From assembly GCA_963714795.1 (NCBI GenBank), contig CAVQPS010000008.1, positions 124,001-188,000 of the forward strand: a stretch of DNA of 64,000 nucleotides, given 5' to 3'. Both the position numbers and the translations under genes were made by a program. Positions 44,524 through 54,131 of this stretch are shown piece after piece. Below the pieces are notes generated by a model. The model saw only the letters and a program-made list of their open reading frames with translations. It was not told the DNA's origin and did not search any database. Each line of letters begins with the position of its first letter. The first letter of the stretch is position 1. The DNA is from DATIXJ01 sp963714795 (GTDB taxonomy: Bacteria > Bacteroidota > Ignavibacteria > UBA10030 > SZUA-254).

Positions 44524-45051
44524 TTATTTCCAGCCCATCCGTTCCCGTAACGACGTAATGTGCGCGGCATGATGTCTGCCGTGCCAGGAATATAACTGAA
44601 CGAGGAAATCGATCGTGATGATGCCGTGTTCAGGATGCCGCATCGCTTTTCCGAAATCGTTCGGCGAAAGAGATTGCATCAACATCACCCACCGGTGATG
44701 AAGCGATTCCGTTAATACGAGCGACGGCTCGATTGCCGACGTCCGTGCATCGAACAGTTCCGCCCAGAGTTTTTCACTGTACGGTTTGATAGGCGGAGTG
44801 TCTTCGGTGAGCGCAAGTTTGCAGCGGATATATGCATTGAGATGACTATCCGCAACGTGATGGACAACTTGCCTGACTGTCCAGCCGCCTTCACGGTACG
44901 GAGTTTCGATCTGTGTATCTGTTAATCCCCGAACAGCGGACCGCAGGTTCGCAGGTGCTTCGGCAATCTGTTTGATGAACGTTTTTCTCTGTTCATCGGT
45001 AATCGTATCGAGGCGCTCAAATTTTCCGATCGGATATCGCTGGTCTGTCAT
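44524..45051 (-). CDS. DinB-like/YfiT-type putative metal-dependent hydrolase
   Basis: A 175-residue four-helix-bundle protein of the DinB/YfiT group. Metal-binding histidines are in RQVVHHVADSHLNAYIR (about 60-76) and in YSWHGRHHAAHITSLRERMG (about 154-173). Bacillus YfiT binds nickel or zinc; related proteins act as thiol S-transferases. The substrate is not known. It converges with lptB with a gap of only ten bases. Confidence 0.87.
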   Translation of the reverse strand: MTDQRYPIGKFERLDTITDEQRKTFIKQIAEAPANLRSAVRGLTDTQIETPYREGGWTVRQVVHHVADSHLNAYIRCKLALTEDTPPIKPYSEKLWAELFDARTSAIEPSLVLTESLHHRWVMLMQSLSPNDFGKAMRHPEHGIITIDFLVQLYSWHGRHHAAHITSLRERMGWK

Positions 45052-45095
45052 AATAAATTTTCTGAATTTCTGTTTTGAGAATATCGTTCTTTGGA

Positions 45096-45949
45096 TTAAT
45101 TATTGTCGTTATTATTGTTATTCTCATTATCGCCGCCGCCATTTCTCCGTCCGCGGCCGCGTTGGTTCATCTGATTCAACTGATCGATCAATGTTGAAGG
45201 AACTTTTTTATATCCGTCGGGAACTTCGAATGCCGTTGCGGGAGTTGTTTGCGGTTCGACTTTGGTGACGGTCATCGAAATCTGTCCCATATCCATTTGC
45301 ATCGGAAAGCCGTCGACTTTCCGCGTTCCTGCCGCCATGGTTTTTCCGCCGCGGGGATTCAGTGCCGCTAACCGCGCGCCGAATTCTTTCAAATCTTTTC
45401 CCATGTCCTGGTAACCTTTGATGTCGGTCGTTGTCCAGATTGTTGCAAGCTCTTTATCGCTCTGCTTCAATGTATTTTTTGTGCAGGAAAATCCGCCGAT
45501 CGTTTTCTTTTCATCACTCTTGACGATATCGAGAGTCGAGTCGGCTGACCCTGCGAATTTCTGTTGATCATATCTTCGACCATCTTCCGGCGATCTTCCG
45601 GCATGTCTTTCAACCGGTCGCGCATTGCCGCAATCCGCTGATCCATATCGCTCGTTGCTTTTTTTATGGCAGCTTCCATATCGGAGAAAGAAGTTTCCGA
45701 ATACGTTTTGTCCGAATCGTTGACCGTCACGAACATTTCTTTATCGAGCCGGACGACAGTATACCCGCCGCGATCGTCGGAAACCGACTTCAGCATTTTC
45801 GGCATGTAATAATATTTGGTGTGGCGTTCCCGTCCGCCCATCGGCATGGTGGTTGTGCTTTCCCAGTACAAACCTTGCGCGCTGACGATACCGACAACGG
45901 TAAGGATACAAAAAACGATTGCAATGAATCGACTCGTTACATTATTCAT
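45096..45949 (-). CDS. Exported DUF4412-like protein, frameshifted
   Basis: Two overlapping frames form one protein of about 284 residues. The first has a signal peptide (MNNVTSRFIAIVFCILTVVG) and YWESTTTMPMGGRERHTKYY, a pattern like DUF4412 proteins; the second continues SADSTLDIVKSDEKKTIGGF and KVEPQTTPATAFEVPDGYKK, ending in a Gly/Arg then Asn-rich tail (NNNNNDNN). The break is at about 45549, where one base seems missing. TAGGAGAG precedes ATG 45949. Probably periplasmic; function unknown. Confidence 0.72.
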
Positions 45950-46059
45950 AAAAACTCTCCTAAGAATTAAGACGATGAATTGAAAGATTTGAATGGAGAA
46001 ATGTACCAAGAACGGCCGAAAGTTCCAAATATTCCGGCTGTGGTGTGTTTTGCCAGAAT

Positions 46060-47301
46060 TTATTCGTAGCGAAGCGATTCCACCGGATCGACTCCGGCGG
46101 CTTTTCGTGCCGGAAATAGTCCGGCAAGCAAACCGATGAGGGCGAGAATGGTTGTCGTTATAATGATAACGGCGGGAGAAAGGAGCGGCCGTCCGAGAAA
46201 CTGCATCGGACCGTCATCAGCAGGAAACAGCCATACGACGGAGACGATTCCCCACGAAATCAGCATGCCGAGCATGCCGCCGATGAATGCAATCAGGAGA
46301 GATTCAAAAATGAATTGTGCAAGAATATGACTTCGCCGCGCACCGACCGCCATCTTGATGCCGATCTCGCGCGTTCGTTCTTTGACCACAACGTACATGA
46401 CGTTCGCTACGCCGACGCCGGCGATCAATAGAGTTAAACCGCCGATCGATCCGAGAAAAATCGTCATCCCGAGCCCGACTTTCTTATTTATTTTTTCATC
46501 TTCGATGAAATCCCAAATGCCGAGTGCACGTTCATCGTCGGGACTGAATTTATATTTTCTCCCTAAGACACGATAAATCTCGCTCTTAATCAGCGGCTGA
46601 AGATTCGAATCGCTTGGATGAATCACGAGCGAGTTGACATACAGATCGCCATATGTATTTCGAAAAGTCGTGTACGGAATAACGGCACGCCGTGAATCGG
46701 GACCGTTATTCATGCTCGTCTGAATTTTATTTTGAAGAGTGCCGACAACCGTAAACGGGACGCCGTCGACAAGGAGAATCTTTCCGATCGGAGAACCGGT
46801 CGGGAAGATTTCTTTGGCGATCTCGTCGCCAAGAACAAGTGTTCGCCGCTGTTCGGAAACATCGACATCATTCAAAAATCTTCCGCCGGATGTCGGATAC
46901 ATTCGTCTCATCTCCTCGAAAGAAGCATTGACTCCTTCGCATTCCGTTGTCGTGGAATATTTTCCGTTTGTCAGAGTAACCGACTGGCTGTATTGCGGAC
47001 TTGCCATATCGACCGACGGTAACGCTAGTTTCAAGAGATCGACATCGCTTTCGGTAAAATTAATGCGGCGGCCTTTCGGCAATCCTTCGTATGTCATGCC
47101 TGTTTCATCGCCGTAAATGATCATGATGCGGTTGCCGGCATTCATCTCGCCGTTCAGGAGACGGTCGCTCAATCCGGTCCCGAACGCAAGCAGGAGGACA
47201 ACGGATACCGTTCCCCATGTGATTGCAATAATGGTAAGAAACGCGCGTATGCGATGTGATTTTAAATCGAAAAAGAATTCTTTTATCAGTTCAATCCACA
47301 T
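46060..47301 (-). CDS. MacB-type ABC transporter permease (second copy)
   Basis: A 413-residue permease with the MacB/FtsX topology: one N-terminal span (HRIRAFLTIIAITWGTVSVV), a periplasmic MacB_PCD domain (about 45-250) and three C-terminal spans, with ERTREIGIKMAVGARRSHIL before the second. The end AGLFPARKAAGVDPVESLRYE is typical. It has no ATP-binding domain. It follows a similar permease after four bases; the pair could form a heterodimer driven by an ATPase encoded elsewhere. Confidence 0.9.
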   Translation of the reverse strand: MWIELIKEFFFDLKSHRIRAFLTIIAITWGTVSVVLLLAFGTGLSDRLLNGEMNAGNRIMIIYGDETGMTYEGLPKGRRINFTESDVDLLKLALPSVDMASPQYSQSVTLTNGKYSTTTECEGVNASFEEMRRMYPTSGGRFLNDVDVSEQRRTLVLGDEIAKEIFPTGSPIGKILLVDGVPFTVVGTLQNKIQTSMNNGPDSRRAVIPYTTFRNTYGDLYVNSLVIHPSDSNLQPLIKSEIYRVLGRKYKFSPDDERALGIWDFIEDEKINKKVGLGMTIFLGSIGGLTLLIAGVGVANVMYVVVKERTREIGIKMAVGARRSHILAQFIFESLLIAFIGGMLGMLISWGIVSVVWLFPADDGPMQFLGRPLLSPAVIIITTTILALIGLLAGLFPARKAAGVDPVESLRYE

Positions 47302-47305
47302 GGCA

Positions 47306-48538
47306 TTACCGTAAACAATCGACGACGTTGAGATTTGCCGCACGCTTTGCCGGCATCAGGCCGGACGCGAGACCGATGAGCGAGAGAACGACGATGGTTG
47401 CAGCAACGACTTCCCACGAAAGTTCCGGCGTCCCGACAAATTCTTTGATCGGGATAAATTGCAACAACTGGAGAATACCAACTGCAACAAGAAAACCGAT
47501 GAACGATCCGATGCCGACGATGAAAATCGTTTCCAGAAAAAATTGAAACAATATGTTGGATTTCTTTGCGCCAACCGCACGTTTGATGCCAATTTCCCTG
47601 ACGCGTTCCTGCACGACGATATACATGATATTTGCCACGCCGATTCCTGCAACACCGAGCGTGAAGCTGCCGATCAGTCCCATGAAAATATCGAATGCGA
47701 GGAAAAAGTAAAAGAGAAATTTATCGAACTCGGTCGTATCCCAAACCCAGATGGCATCCTGATCGGTCGGATCGAATTTATATTTTTTCCCCAATACTTC
47801 GCGAACCTGTGTTTCGACTGCTTTCGATTCACGCGGATCTTTCGGTGTATAGATAATATTGTTGACGTAAATGATGCCGAAGACCGAAGAAAACGTGCTG
47901 GCAGGAATAAAAATTCTATCACGATCGCGCGAATTGTACGATGAGTTTTGCGTTTTTGGCTGCATGACACCGATGACCGTGAACGGTGTTTCGTCGACAT
48001 AAATTAATTTGTCGATTGCATTCGATTCACCGAACAGAAAATCTTTTATTTTATTGCCAAGCACGACAACGCGGCGGCGCGTTTTGATATCGTCGTCATT
48101 GATAAAACGACCGCCGGCTTCCGGGATGATGTTCCGCATCTCACCGTAAATAGGATAGATGCCCGTGACGAGGGGATTGGCGATGTTCTTTTCTACGCGG
48201 ACGGGGATTTTCCGTTTGCCGTATTCCGGCGTGACATGTTCGATGGAAGAAACCTGTTCCGCGAGAAGTTTTGCATCGTCTTCGACCAATTGAATCGGTC
48301 TGCCGGTGCCGAATCCTTCGAACGGCTTCGTCGTTTTTCCGGGAAACATGATGGCAATGCTCTCGCCGATGCCGTGTTCGTCCTTGCTGACCTGCTTCTT
48401 GAACCCGACGCCGAATGCGATCAGCACGATGATGGCAACCGTTCCCCACACGATACCGAAGGTGGTCAGGAATGCACGCAATTTTTGCGCACGCAGGTCG
48501 ATAAGAAATTCAGAGATGATCGTCCGGAGATGATCCAT
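47306..48538 (-). CDS. MacB-type ABC transporter permease (first copy)
   Basis: A 410-residue permease, clearly paralogous to its neighbour: N-terminal span QKLRAFLTTFGIVWGTVAII, large periplasmic domain (about 45-265), three C-terminal spans with ERVREIGIKRAVGAKKSNIL, and the end SGLMPAKRAANLNVVDCLR. It lies three bases after the adaptor gene. Substrates of such systems include macrolides, peptides and lipoproteins; nothing in the sequence decides between them. Confidence 0.9.
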   Translation of the reverse strand: MDHLRTIISEFLIDLRAQKLRAFLTTFGIVWGTVAIIVLIAFGVGFKKQVSKDEHGIGESIAIMFPGKTTKPFEGFGTGRPIQLVEDDAKLLAEQVSSIEHVTPEYGKRKIPVRVEKNIANPLVTGIYPIYGEMRNIIPEAGGRFINDDDIKTRRRVVVLGNKIKDFLFGESNAIDKLIYVDETPFTVIGVMQPKTQNSSYNSRDRDRIFIPASTFSSVFGIIYVNNIIYTPKDPRESKAVETQVREVLGKKYKFDPTDQDAIWVWDTTEFDKFLFYFFLAFDIFMGLIGSFTLGVAGIGVANIMYIVVQERVREIGIKRAVGAKKSNILFQFFLETIFIVGIGSFIGFLVAVGILQLLQFIPIKEFVGTPELSWEVVAATIVVLSLIGLASGLMPAKRAANLNVVDCLR

Positions 48539-48541
48539 GCA

Positions 48542-49636
48542 TCACTCGATCTTCTTGACCGGTTTTTCGAACACTTCGTCGGAATCTTTCAGGCCGAATG
48601 CGACTTCAACATTAATGGCGTCACTCAATCCGGTCTTGATGAGTTTTTCTTCGTTCTTGTTCGTACTGTTCTGAATGTTGACGAACGCGGAATCGTTCCG
48701 GAATGTGACCACGCGTTCCGGCAATGTCAGAACGTTGATCTTTTTCTGAATGATGATGCTCGCGTTGGCGGAATAACCCGCACGCAATGTAATGTGTGTT
48801 CCTTGCGGGATCTGAATTTCGATCGGGAAGACCGTTGCATTGTCTTTTTTATCCGCCTTCAATGAAATCTTTTTCAAAATGCCATGCACCGTGTCGGTCG
48901 GCAGAGCACCGACTTTCAGTTCCGCTTCCATTCCTTCTTTCAGTTTGCCGACATCGATTTCATCGACCGTACCTTTAAAAACAAGGTTTTCCATGTTGGC
49001 AGCTTTCATCAGTACCGTTCCGTCCTGATACGTTGTCATCGGTGTGACAGGATCACCGACTTCGACGGTTTTGCTGAGAATAAATCCGTCGATCGGCGCC
49101 CTGATAATCGATTCGATTTCCGTGTCGTCAATTTTCACTTTTCCGTTTTCCAATAGTCCAAGATGTTCCTGTGCAATCTTCAACCGCAATTTTTCTCCCT
49201 GAAAATCTCTAAAAAAATCTTCATACTCTTTATCCGATATCAGTTGTTTTGATTTCATAGAATCTTCGCGGACGCTTTCTTTCTGAAGATTGTCGAGACT
49301 GACCTGTTCCAGTTGCACCTGTCGCTTGGCATCGGCGAGTTCGAGCGGTGTTGGATCCGGTTTGATTTCTATCAGCGGGTCGCCGGCATGGACGAATGTG
49401 CCTGCATCGACGAACATTTTCTTGACGACTCCCGAAACCTGCGATTTGATGGAGATTTCATTTTGCGGTTCGATCGTTCCCACGGCAAGCACTTTATCGG
49501 TAATTGTGCCCCGCACCACTTTTATTTTCCCCAACGTAGTATCACCGGAGCTTTTCGATCCGACAAAGATAAAATATGCCGCAACGGCGAGCACCACAAC
49601 GGCAGAGGAAGAAATCACAAGTTTCTTTTTCATCAT
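48542..49636 (-). CDS. MacA-like periplasmic adaptor (HlyD/RND family)
   Basis: A 364-residue membrane-fusion protein: N-terminal anchor (MMKKKLVISSSAVVVLAVAA), lipoyl-like domain VLAVGTIEPQNEISIKSQVS (about 50-70), a helical hairpin (about 105-165) and the barrel domain GTVDEIDVGKLKEGMEAELK (about 215-235). It links inner-membrane permeases to an outer-membrane channel. First gene of a three-gene operon with two MacB-type permeases. No ATPase or TolC-like gene is present nearby. Confidence 0.88.
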   Translation of the reverse strand: MMKKKLVISSSAVVVLAVAAYFIFVGSKSSGDTTLGKIKVVRGTITDKVLAVGTIEPQNEISIKSQVSGVVKKMFVDAGTFVHAGDPLIEIKPDPTPLELADAKRQVQLEQVSLDNLQKESVREDSMKSKQLISDKEYEDFFRDFQGEKLRLKIAQEHLGLLENGKVKIDDTEIESIIRAPIDGFILSKTVEVGDPVTPMTTYQDGTVLMKAANMENLVFKGTVDEIDVGKLKEGMEAELKVGALPTDTVHGILKKISLKADKKDNATVFPIEIQIPQGTHITLRAGYSANASIIIQKKINVLTLPERVVTFRNDSAFVNIQNSTNKNEEKLIKTGLSDAINVEVAFGLKDSDEVFEKPVKKIE

Positions 49637-49805
49637 TGACCCTTATCAGTGAATCTCATTGTGTTGAGCGTGAGCGAACAACCGCCAGTTAAAGGTACGG
49701 TTTCGAAATAGAATAGTTTCAGAAAGTCATCCGATTCATTTAGACATCGGAATCGATGAAAAAGTTGCGGAACGATGACGATGAGGTGAGAAAAATTTCA
49801 GAAGG

Positions 49806-50333
49806 TTATTTCTTTAACGATTTCAATGCCTTTTGATATCCTTTTTGCTTGATATTTCTCGCTTGAAGTTCAATTCTGATTTTGAGATTTTCTTTGAGTG
49901 ATGAAATCCTGGCGGCAACCTGCTTATCGGAAGTTGCGAGAATTTGAGCGGCGAGAATGCCTGCATTATGAGCGCCATTGAGCGCAACGGTGGCGACCGG
50001 AATTCCGGCGGGCATTTGTACAATGGATAATATCGAATCCAAACCGTCGAGAGAATTCCGCGATTTGATCGGCACACCAATGACAGGAAGTGTGGTCAGC
50101 GATGCCACCATGCCCGGCAAATGCGCCGAACCGCCGGCTCCGGCAATGATCACCTTTAAATCGCGGATTGCCGCCGTCTGGGCATACTGCGCCATCCGTT
50201 TCGGCGTGCGATGAGCGGATACAATAGTTATTTCGAAAGGGATGCCGAGCGATTTCAGCACGGTTGCCGCTTCCGACATGACCGGAAGATCCGACTGGCT
50301 TCCCATGATAATTCCAACGACCGGTTTTTTCAT
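49806..50333 (-). CDS. purE: N5-carboxyaminoimidazole ribonucleotide mutase PurE
   Basis: A 175-residue enzyme of purine synthesis that converts N5-CAIR to CAIR. It opens VGIIMGSQSDLPVMSEAATV, has VSAHRTPKRM (about 39-48), the AGGSAHLPGM loop (about 66-75) and GVPI-SRNSLDGLDSILSIVQ. Its ATG overlaps the purK stop by four bases. The C-terminal tail of about 15 basic residues is slightly longer than in E. coli. Confidence 0.95.
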   Translation of the reverse strand: MKKPVVGIIMGSQSDLPVMSEAATVLKSLGIPFEITIVSAHRTPKRMAQYAQTAAIRDLKVIIAGAGGSAHLPGMVASLTTLPVIGVPIKSRNSLDGLDSILSIVQMPAGIPVATVALNGAHNAGILAAQILATSDKQVAARISSLKENLKIRIELQARNIKQKGYQKALKSLKK

Positions 50334-51472
50334 GCAATCACCTTGAGCTGTTGTTTGATGGAGCGCGCCTTTTGTAATGCGCTGTCGATGTTTGAATCGA
50401 GAATCGTAACATGTCCCATTTTCCGGAACGGTTTTGTTATCGCCTTACCGTACAGATGAACAGTTGCACCTTCGATGGCGAGAATTTTTTCAATCCCCTG
50501 ATATCGTGCTGCGCCTTCAAATCCTTCCGCACCTAAAATATTGACCATGACTGCGGGAGATTGCAATGCCGTCGAGCCGAGCGGAAGATCGAAAATGGCA
50601 CGGAGATGCTGATCATATTGCGAGGTCATATTTGCCTCGATGGTTTGATGTCCGCTGTTGTGCGGGCGTGGAGCGATTTCATTAACGAAAATGGTTCCGT
50701 CGTGCATCACGAACATTTCCACAGCCGCCAGTCCGATAATGTTCAATGCGCGTGCGACATCGCATGCAATGGTTTCGGCGCGGTGTTCGACCGACGGTGA
50801 AAGAGATGCCGGAGCGATGAGGAATTCTACGAGATTCGCTTCCGGATGAAACATCATTTCGACCGGAGGATACGTTTTCATTTCTCCGGAAATGTTGCGG
50901 GAAACGATGACTGAAATTTCTTTTTCAAACTCAACGAATTTTTCAAGAACGCTCGGCTTCTCAAATGCTTTGCCGAAATCCTGCTTGCCAGTAATTTTGT
51001 AAATACCGCGACCGTCATATCCTGTTGTGCGAAGTTTCTGCACCGCGGGAAAAAACCGATCGAATTGAAGAAGTTCTGTTTTGTTTTCGATAAACTGAAA
51101 CTCGGTCGTCGGAATGTTGTGTTCCAGAAGAAACTGTTTTTGTCGACCTTTATCCTGTATCGTTCGTATCACGTGCGGTTGCGGGTGGACGGTAATACCG
51201 TCCGACTGAAGCTGTTCCAGCGCGTCGACATTGACATTTTCTATTTCGATTGTCAATACGTCGACATCCCTACCGAACCGGAGAACAGATTCATAATCGG
51301 TAATGGAACCGCGGACAAATTCACTGCAAACGTCGCGGCAAGGACATTGGGCGTCGCTGTCCAGCACTTTTGTGTACAGGTCGAAGTTAATTGCCGACTG
51401 GATGAGCATTCTGCCGAGCTGCCCGCCGCCGAGAATTCCGAGTTTCGGTTGTTTTTCAAAAAAGGACGGCAT
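50330..51472 (-). CDS. purK: N5-carboxyaminoimidazole ribonucleotide synthase PurK
   Basis: A 380-residue ATP-grasp enzyme making N5-CAIR from AIR, bicarbonate and ATP. It opens PKLGILGGGQLGRMLIQSAI (about 8-27); the ATP-grasp core includes LRTTGYDGRGIYKI (about 146-159), LEKFVEFEKEISVIVSRN and FVNEIAPRPHNSGHQTIEAN, the C-terminal catalytic block. Normal family length. Partner of PurE in the same operon. Confidence 0.95.
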   Translation of the reverse strand: MPSFFEKQPKLGILGGGQLGRMLIQSAINFDLYTKVLDSDAQCPCRDVCSEFVRGSITDYESVLRFGRDVDVLTIEIENVNVDALEQLQSDGITVHPQPHVIRTIQDKGRQKQFLLEHNIPTTEFQFIENKTELLQFDRFFPAVQKLRTTGYDGRGIYKITGKQDFGKAFEKPSVLEKFVEFEKEISVIVSRNISGEMKTYPPVEMMFHPEANLVEFLIAPASLSPSVEHRAETIACDVARALNIIGLAAVEMFVMHDGTIFVNEIAPRPHNSGHQTIEANMTSQYDQHLRAIFDLPLGSTALQSPAVMVNILGAEGFEGAARYQGIEKILAIEGATVHLYGKAITKPFRKMGHVTILDSNIDSALQKARSIKQQLKVIA

Positions 51473-51491
51473 ACGTTTCGATTGGTTGGCT

Positions 51492-51650
51492 CAATATAGA
51501 GAGGAAATCTGAGGAATTCAACTTGTTGGTAGTGAGTAAGTTTGAAATATTCCAAGCAAAGGTCGTCTTTGCGAGGCACGTAGTGCCGAAGCAATCTCAA
51601 CGCAGTTCAAATTGAGGCTCTACCAACTCGTCACGAGTTGATGATGCAAG
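51492..51650 (+). repeat. GTCTTTGCGAGG repeat, left copy flanking ridA-clcA
   Basis: An extended repeat of about 130-150 bases that matches the stretch at 53956-54100 in the same orientation. The common order is CAATATAG, ATTCAACTT, AGTTTGAAATATTCC, then an identical core from GTCTTTGCGAGGCACG to CGCAGTTCAAATTGA (51565-51615) with a GGCAC-GTA-GTGCC hairpin. The copy ends in the hairpin CAACTCGT/ACGAGTTG (51624-51640), which contains the ridA stop codon. The core resembles the GTCATTGCGAGG-type REP sequences scattered in many bacterial genomes. Confidence 0.82.
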
Positions 51651-52065
51651 CGTCCGCTTCGATCTCGACGAACATATCGGGATGGATGAGCCGTTTAATC
51701 TCAACCATTGACGTTGCCGGCAGGATCGCACCGAAAAATTCTCGATGTGCTTTGCCGATCTGTTCCCACTGATCGATGTTGGTGACGAACATTCTGGTTC
51801 TCACGACGTCGTGTAAACCGGCTCCCGCTTTTATCAATGCAGATTCGATATTGCGGATCGCCTGAACCGTTTGCGCATACGGATCACCGATACCGACGAT
51901 TTTTCCGGTTGCATCGGTTGCGGTCGTTCCGGTGACCCAGACAAACCGGCCGATACGAACTGCCCGTGAATAACCGATGACCGGTTCCCATGGTGTACCG
52001 CTGGAAATATTTTTTCGTTCGTCCAGTTTTATTGCCTCCGTAACAGAGGAAAATTGTTCAGCCAT
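51631..52065 (-). CDS. RidA/YjgF family protein
   Basis: A 144-residue RidA-superfamily protein. Blocks are GYSRAVRIGRFVWVTGTTAT (about 31-50), QTVQAIRNIESALIKAGAGL (about 65-84), VVRTRMFVTNIDQW and the final VEIEADACII. The catalytic Arg of enamine deaminases corresponds to the VVRTRMFV arginine, which is present. RidA proteins hydrolyse reactive imines and enamines; subfamily members vary. Its ATG lies 37 bases inside the clcA-like gene, so it is coupled to it, and its final codons lie in a repeat hairpin. Confidence 0.88.
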   Translation of the reverse strand: MAEQFSSVTEAIKLDERKNISSGTPWEPVIGYSRAVRIGRFVWVTGTTATDATGKIVGIGDPYAQTVQAIRNIESALIKAGAGLHDVVRTRMFVTNIDQWEQIGKAHREFFGAILPATSMVEIKRLIHPDMFVEIEADACIINS

Positions 52066-53822
52066 CCCGGTTCGCGAAGATGTTCTTCTTCGTGGCGCTG
52101 TAACCGTGCCTTGATAATGTTCGGTCGGCCAAGATATCCTACCATTCGTTTCTGGTCATGAGGATCGACAACGATCAATCTGCCAATATCATTTTTCAGC
52201 ATTTTCAAAACTGCCGTGCTGACCAATTCGTCCGGATAGGTTACGATCAAATTTTTCGTTCCTGCTTCGGCAACCATAAGCGTATCCAGTGACGGATCAT
52301 GTATGGAACGCAATATATCCCCGCGTGTGATGATGCCAGCGAGCTTTCCTTTTGCATCCAGTATCGGAATTGCCTGATGCCTCGTGAGCGGTGAACCGGG
52401 TCTGGAAATTTCCGTTTCCAGTTCGGCGACTTTCATTGCGGAAGATATGGTCGGAACGTCAATATCCATCACATCTCCGACGCGTTTGATTTCAAGCGGA
52501 TCAACGGAATATTCCCGGACAATGTGATGACCGCGGCGTGCAACTTTTTCCGTAAGAATCGACCGGCGAAGCAATAAGACGCTCACGATTTCTGCGGCAA
52601 TACAACTGACCAACAGTGCGGGAAGCGTGTTGAGATCGTGCGTCAACTCCAGCGTAAATACCATCGCAGTAAACGGAGAACGCATTGTTCCTCCCATCAT
52701 TGCCGCCATGCTGATCATGCTCCACAAGCCGGCATCACCGATCGGGATCCAGTGCGCCTCGAACGCTCCGAGCGCTCCGCCCATGATGAGCAACGGCGCC
52801 AGCACGCCGCCCGATGTTCCCGAGCCGAGCGCGATGGACCAGACCAGCGCTTTGCCGACCATTAAGCCGAGGACCGTCGCACCAATTAAATCACCTTTCA
52901 ACATGGAATGAATAAGATCGTACCCGACACCCAATACTCTCGGATCGATGAATCCGCCGACGCCGATGATGATCCCGCCGATCGCAGGCCACCACATCCA
53001 ATGGATCGGAAGCTTTTGAAAAAGATCTTCAAACCAGTAGACAAGATTTGTCAGAAGTCCGGATGCGAGACCGGCTACAAGTCCGACTCCGCCGGCAATT
53101 AAAAGTCCGTTCATCGCGAGCGGTGAGTGAGGAAAAACCGGAAAAATCGGTCCAGCGCCCATTAACGGAATGCGAACCGATGCGGCAACCGCCGATGCGA
53201 GAGCGACCGGTATAAAACTTCGCGGCTTCCATTCAAATAATAATAGTTCGACGGCGAGAAGAACTGCCGCAATCGGCGTGGCAAAAACAGCCGACATTCC
53301 CGCTGCAGCTCCGGCAACCAATAATGTTTTCCGTTCTGCAGATGATAAATGAAAGAATTGAGCGAAGAGCGAACCGAATGCGCCGCCGGTCATGATGATC
53401 GGACCTTCCGCTCCGAATGGTCCGCCTGTTCCGATCGATATTGCCGACGAGATTGGTTTCAGTATGGCAACTTTCGCTTCGATGCGGCTCCGGCCGATGA
53501 GGATCGCTTCGAGCGCTTCCGGAATACCATGCCCGCGGATTTTCTCCGAGCCGTACCGTGCCATAACGCCGATGATCAGTCCGCCGATAACCGGTATGCC
53601 GATGAGCCAGTAACCGAGATGGTGCTGTGCCGGCGAGAGAAGCGCCGGTGCGTATGTTTGGAAGAACGCAAAATTGGAAATTGTGGTGATGAGCCATACC
53701 AAAGCGTACGCGATGACCGCGCCGAATACGCCGATGACGATTGCCATGAGAGACAGAACGACCACGCGAATGTCGGTCGAAAAATCGGCAAGCCGGTCTT
53801 CAACAAATTTTTCGTTGTTCAT
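52029..53822 (-). CDS. ClC-type chloride channel/antiporter with CBS domains
   Basis: A 597-residue protein: about 16-18 helices of the ClC fold (residues 20-440) and two cytoplasmic CBS domains (about 455-580). Selectivity motifs are GHGIPEALEAIL (His in place of the usual Ser), GTGGPFGAEGP with the gating glutamate, and SGTSGGVLAPLLIMGGALGA. The acidic residue in AAVLLAVELLLFEW corresponds to the internal proton glutamate, which favours a Cl-/H+ exchanger over a channel. It is translated ahead of the overlapping RidA gene, and both sit between direct repeats. Confidence 0.9.
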   Translation of the reverse strand: MNNEKFVEDRLADFSTDIRVVVLSLMAIVIGVFGAVIAYALVWLITTISNFAFFQTYAPALLSPAQHHLGYWLIGIPVIGGLIIGVMARYGSEKIRGHGIPEALEAILIGRSRIEAKVAILKPISSAISIGTGGPFGAEGPIIMTGGAFGSLFAQFFHLSSAERKTLLVAGAAAGMSAVFATPIAAVLLAVELLLFEWKPRSFIPVALASAVAASVRIPLMGAGPIFPVFPHSPLAMNGLLIAGGVGLVAGLASGLLTNLVYWFEDLFQKLPIHWMWWPAIGGIIIGVGGFIDPRVLGVGYDLIHSMLKGDLIGATVLGLMVGKALVWSIALGSGTSGGVLAPLLIMGGALGAFEAHWIPIGDAGLWSMISMAAMMGGTMRSPFTAMVFTLELTHDLNTLPALLVSCIAAEIVSVLLLRRSILTEKVARRGHHIVREYSVDPLEIKRVGDVMDIDVPTISSAMKVAELETEISRPGSPLTRHQAIPILDAKGKLAGIITRGDILRSIHDPSLDTLMVAEAGTKNLIVTYPDELVSTAVLKMLKNDIGRLIVVDPHDQKRMVGYLGRPNIIKARLQRHEEEHLREPGWLNNFPLLRRQ

Positions 53823-53955
53823 ATATTTTGTAAGTGATTATTGGGAATACGGGTGGGGACGATTTGCCGCGAATACCGGAACGGCAGATTCTGCAGTAAA
53901 AGGAATATCCTAAGCCATGAAGAAAAAGACACAAAGAACGAAATCATGATACTCC

Positions 53956-54100
53956 CAATATAGGGAGGTTTTTATGATAAATTCAACTTTTGATGGTGGG
54001 TCAGTTTGAAATATTCCTAGTCAAAAAGTTGTCTTTGCGAGGCACGTAGTGCCGAAGCAATCTCAACGCAGTTCAAATTGAACCGGTACCCAACTTTTGA
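53956..54100 (+). repeat. GTCTTTGCGAGG repeat, right copy flanking ridA-clcA
   Basis: Second copy of the element at 51492-51650, in the same orientation, within the 309-base gap between the ClC gene and apaG. The core from GTCTTTGCGAGGCACG to CAGTTCAAATTGA (54031-54081) is identical to the other copy over 51 bases; the flanks are similar but diverged. No gene is seen elsewhere in 53823-54131. Confidence 0.82.
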
Positions 54101-54131
54101 AATGTGTAAAAAAGAAAGGAATGTGCGATGT

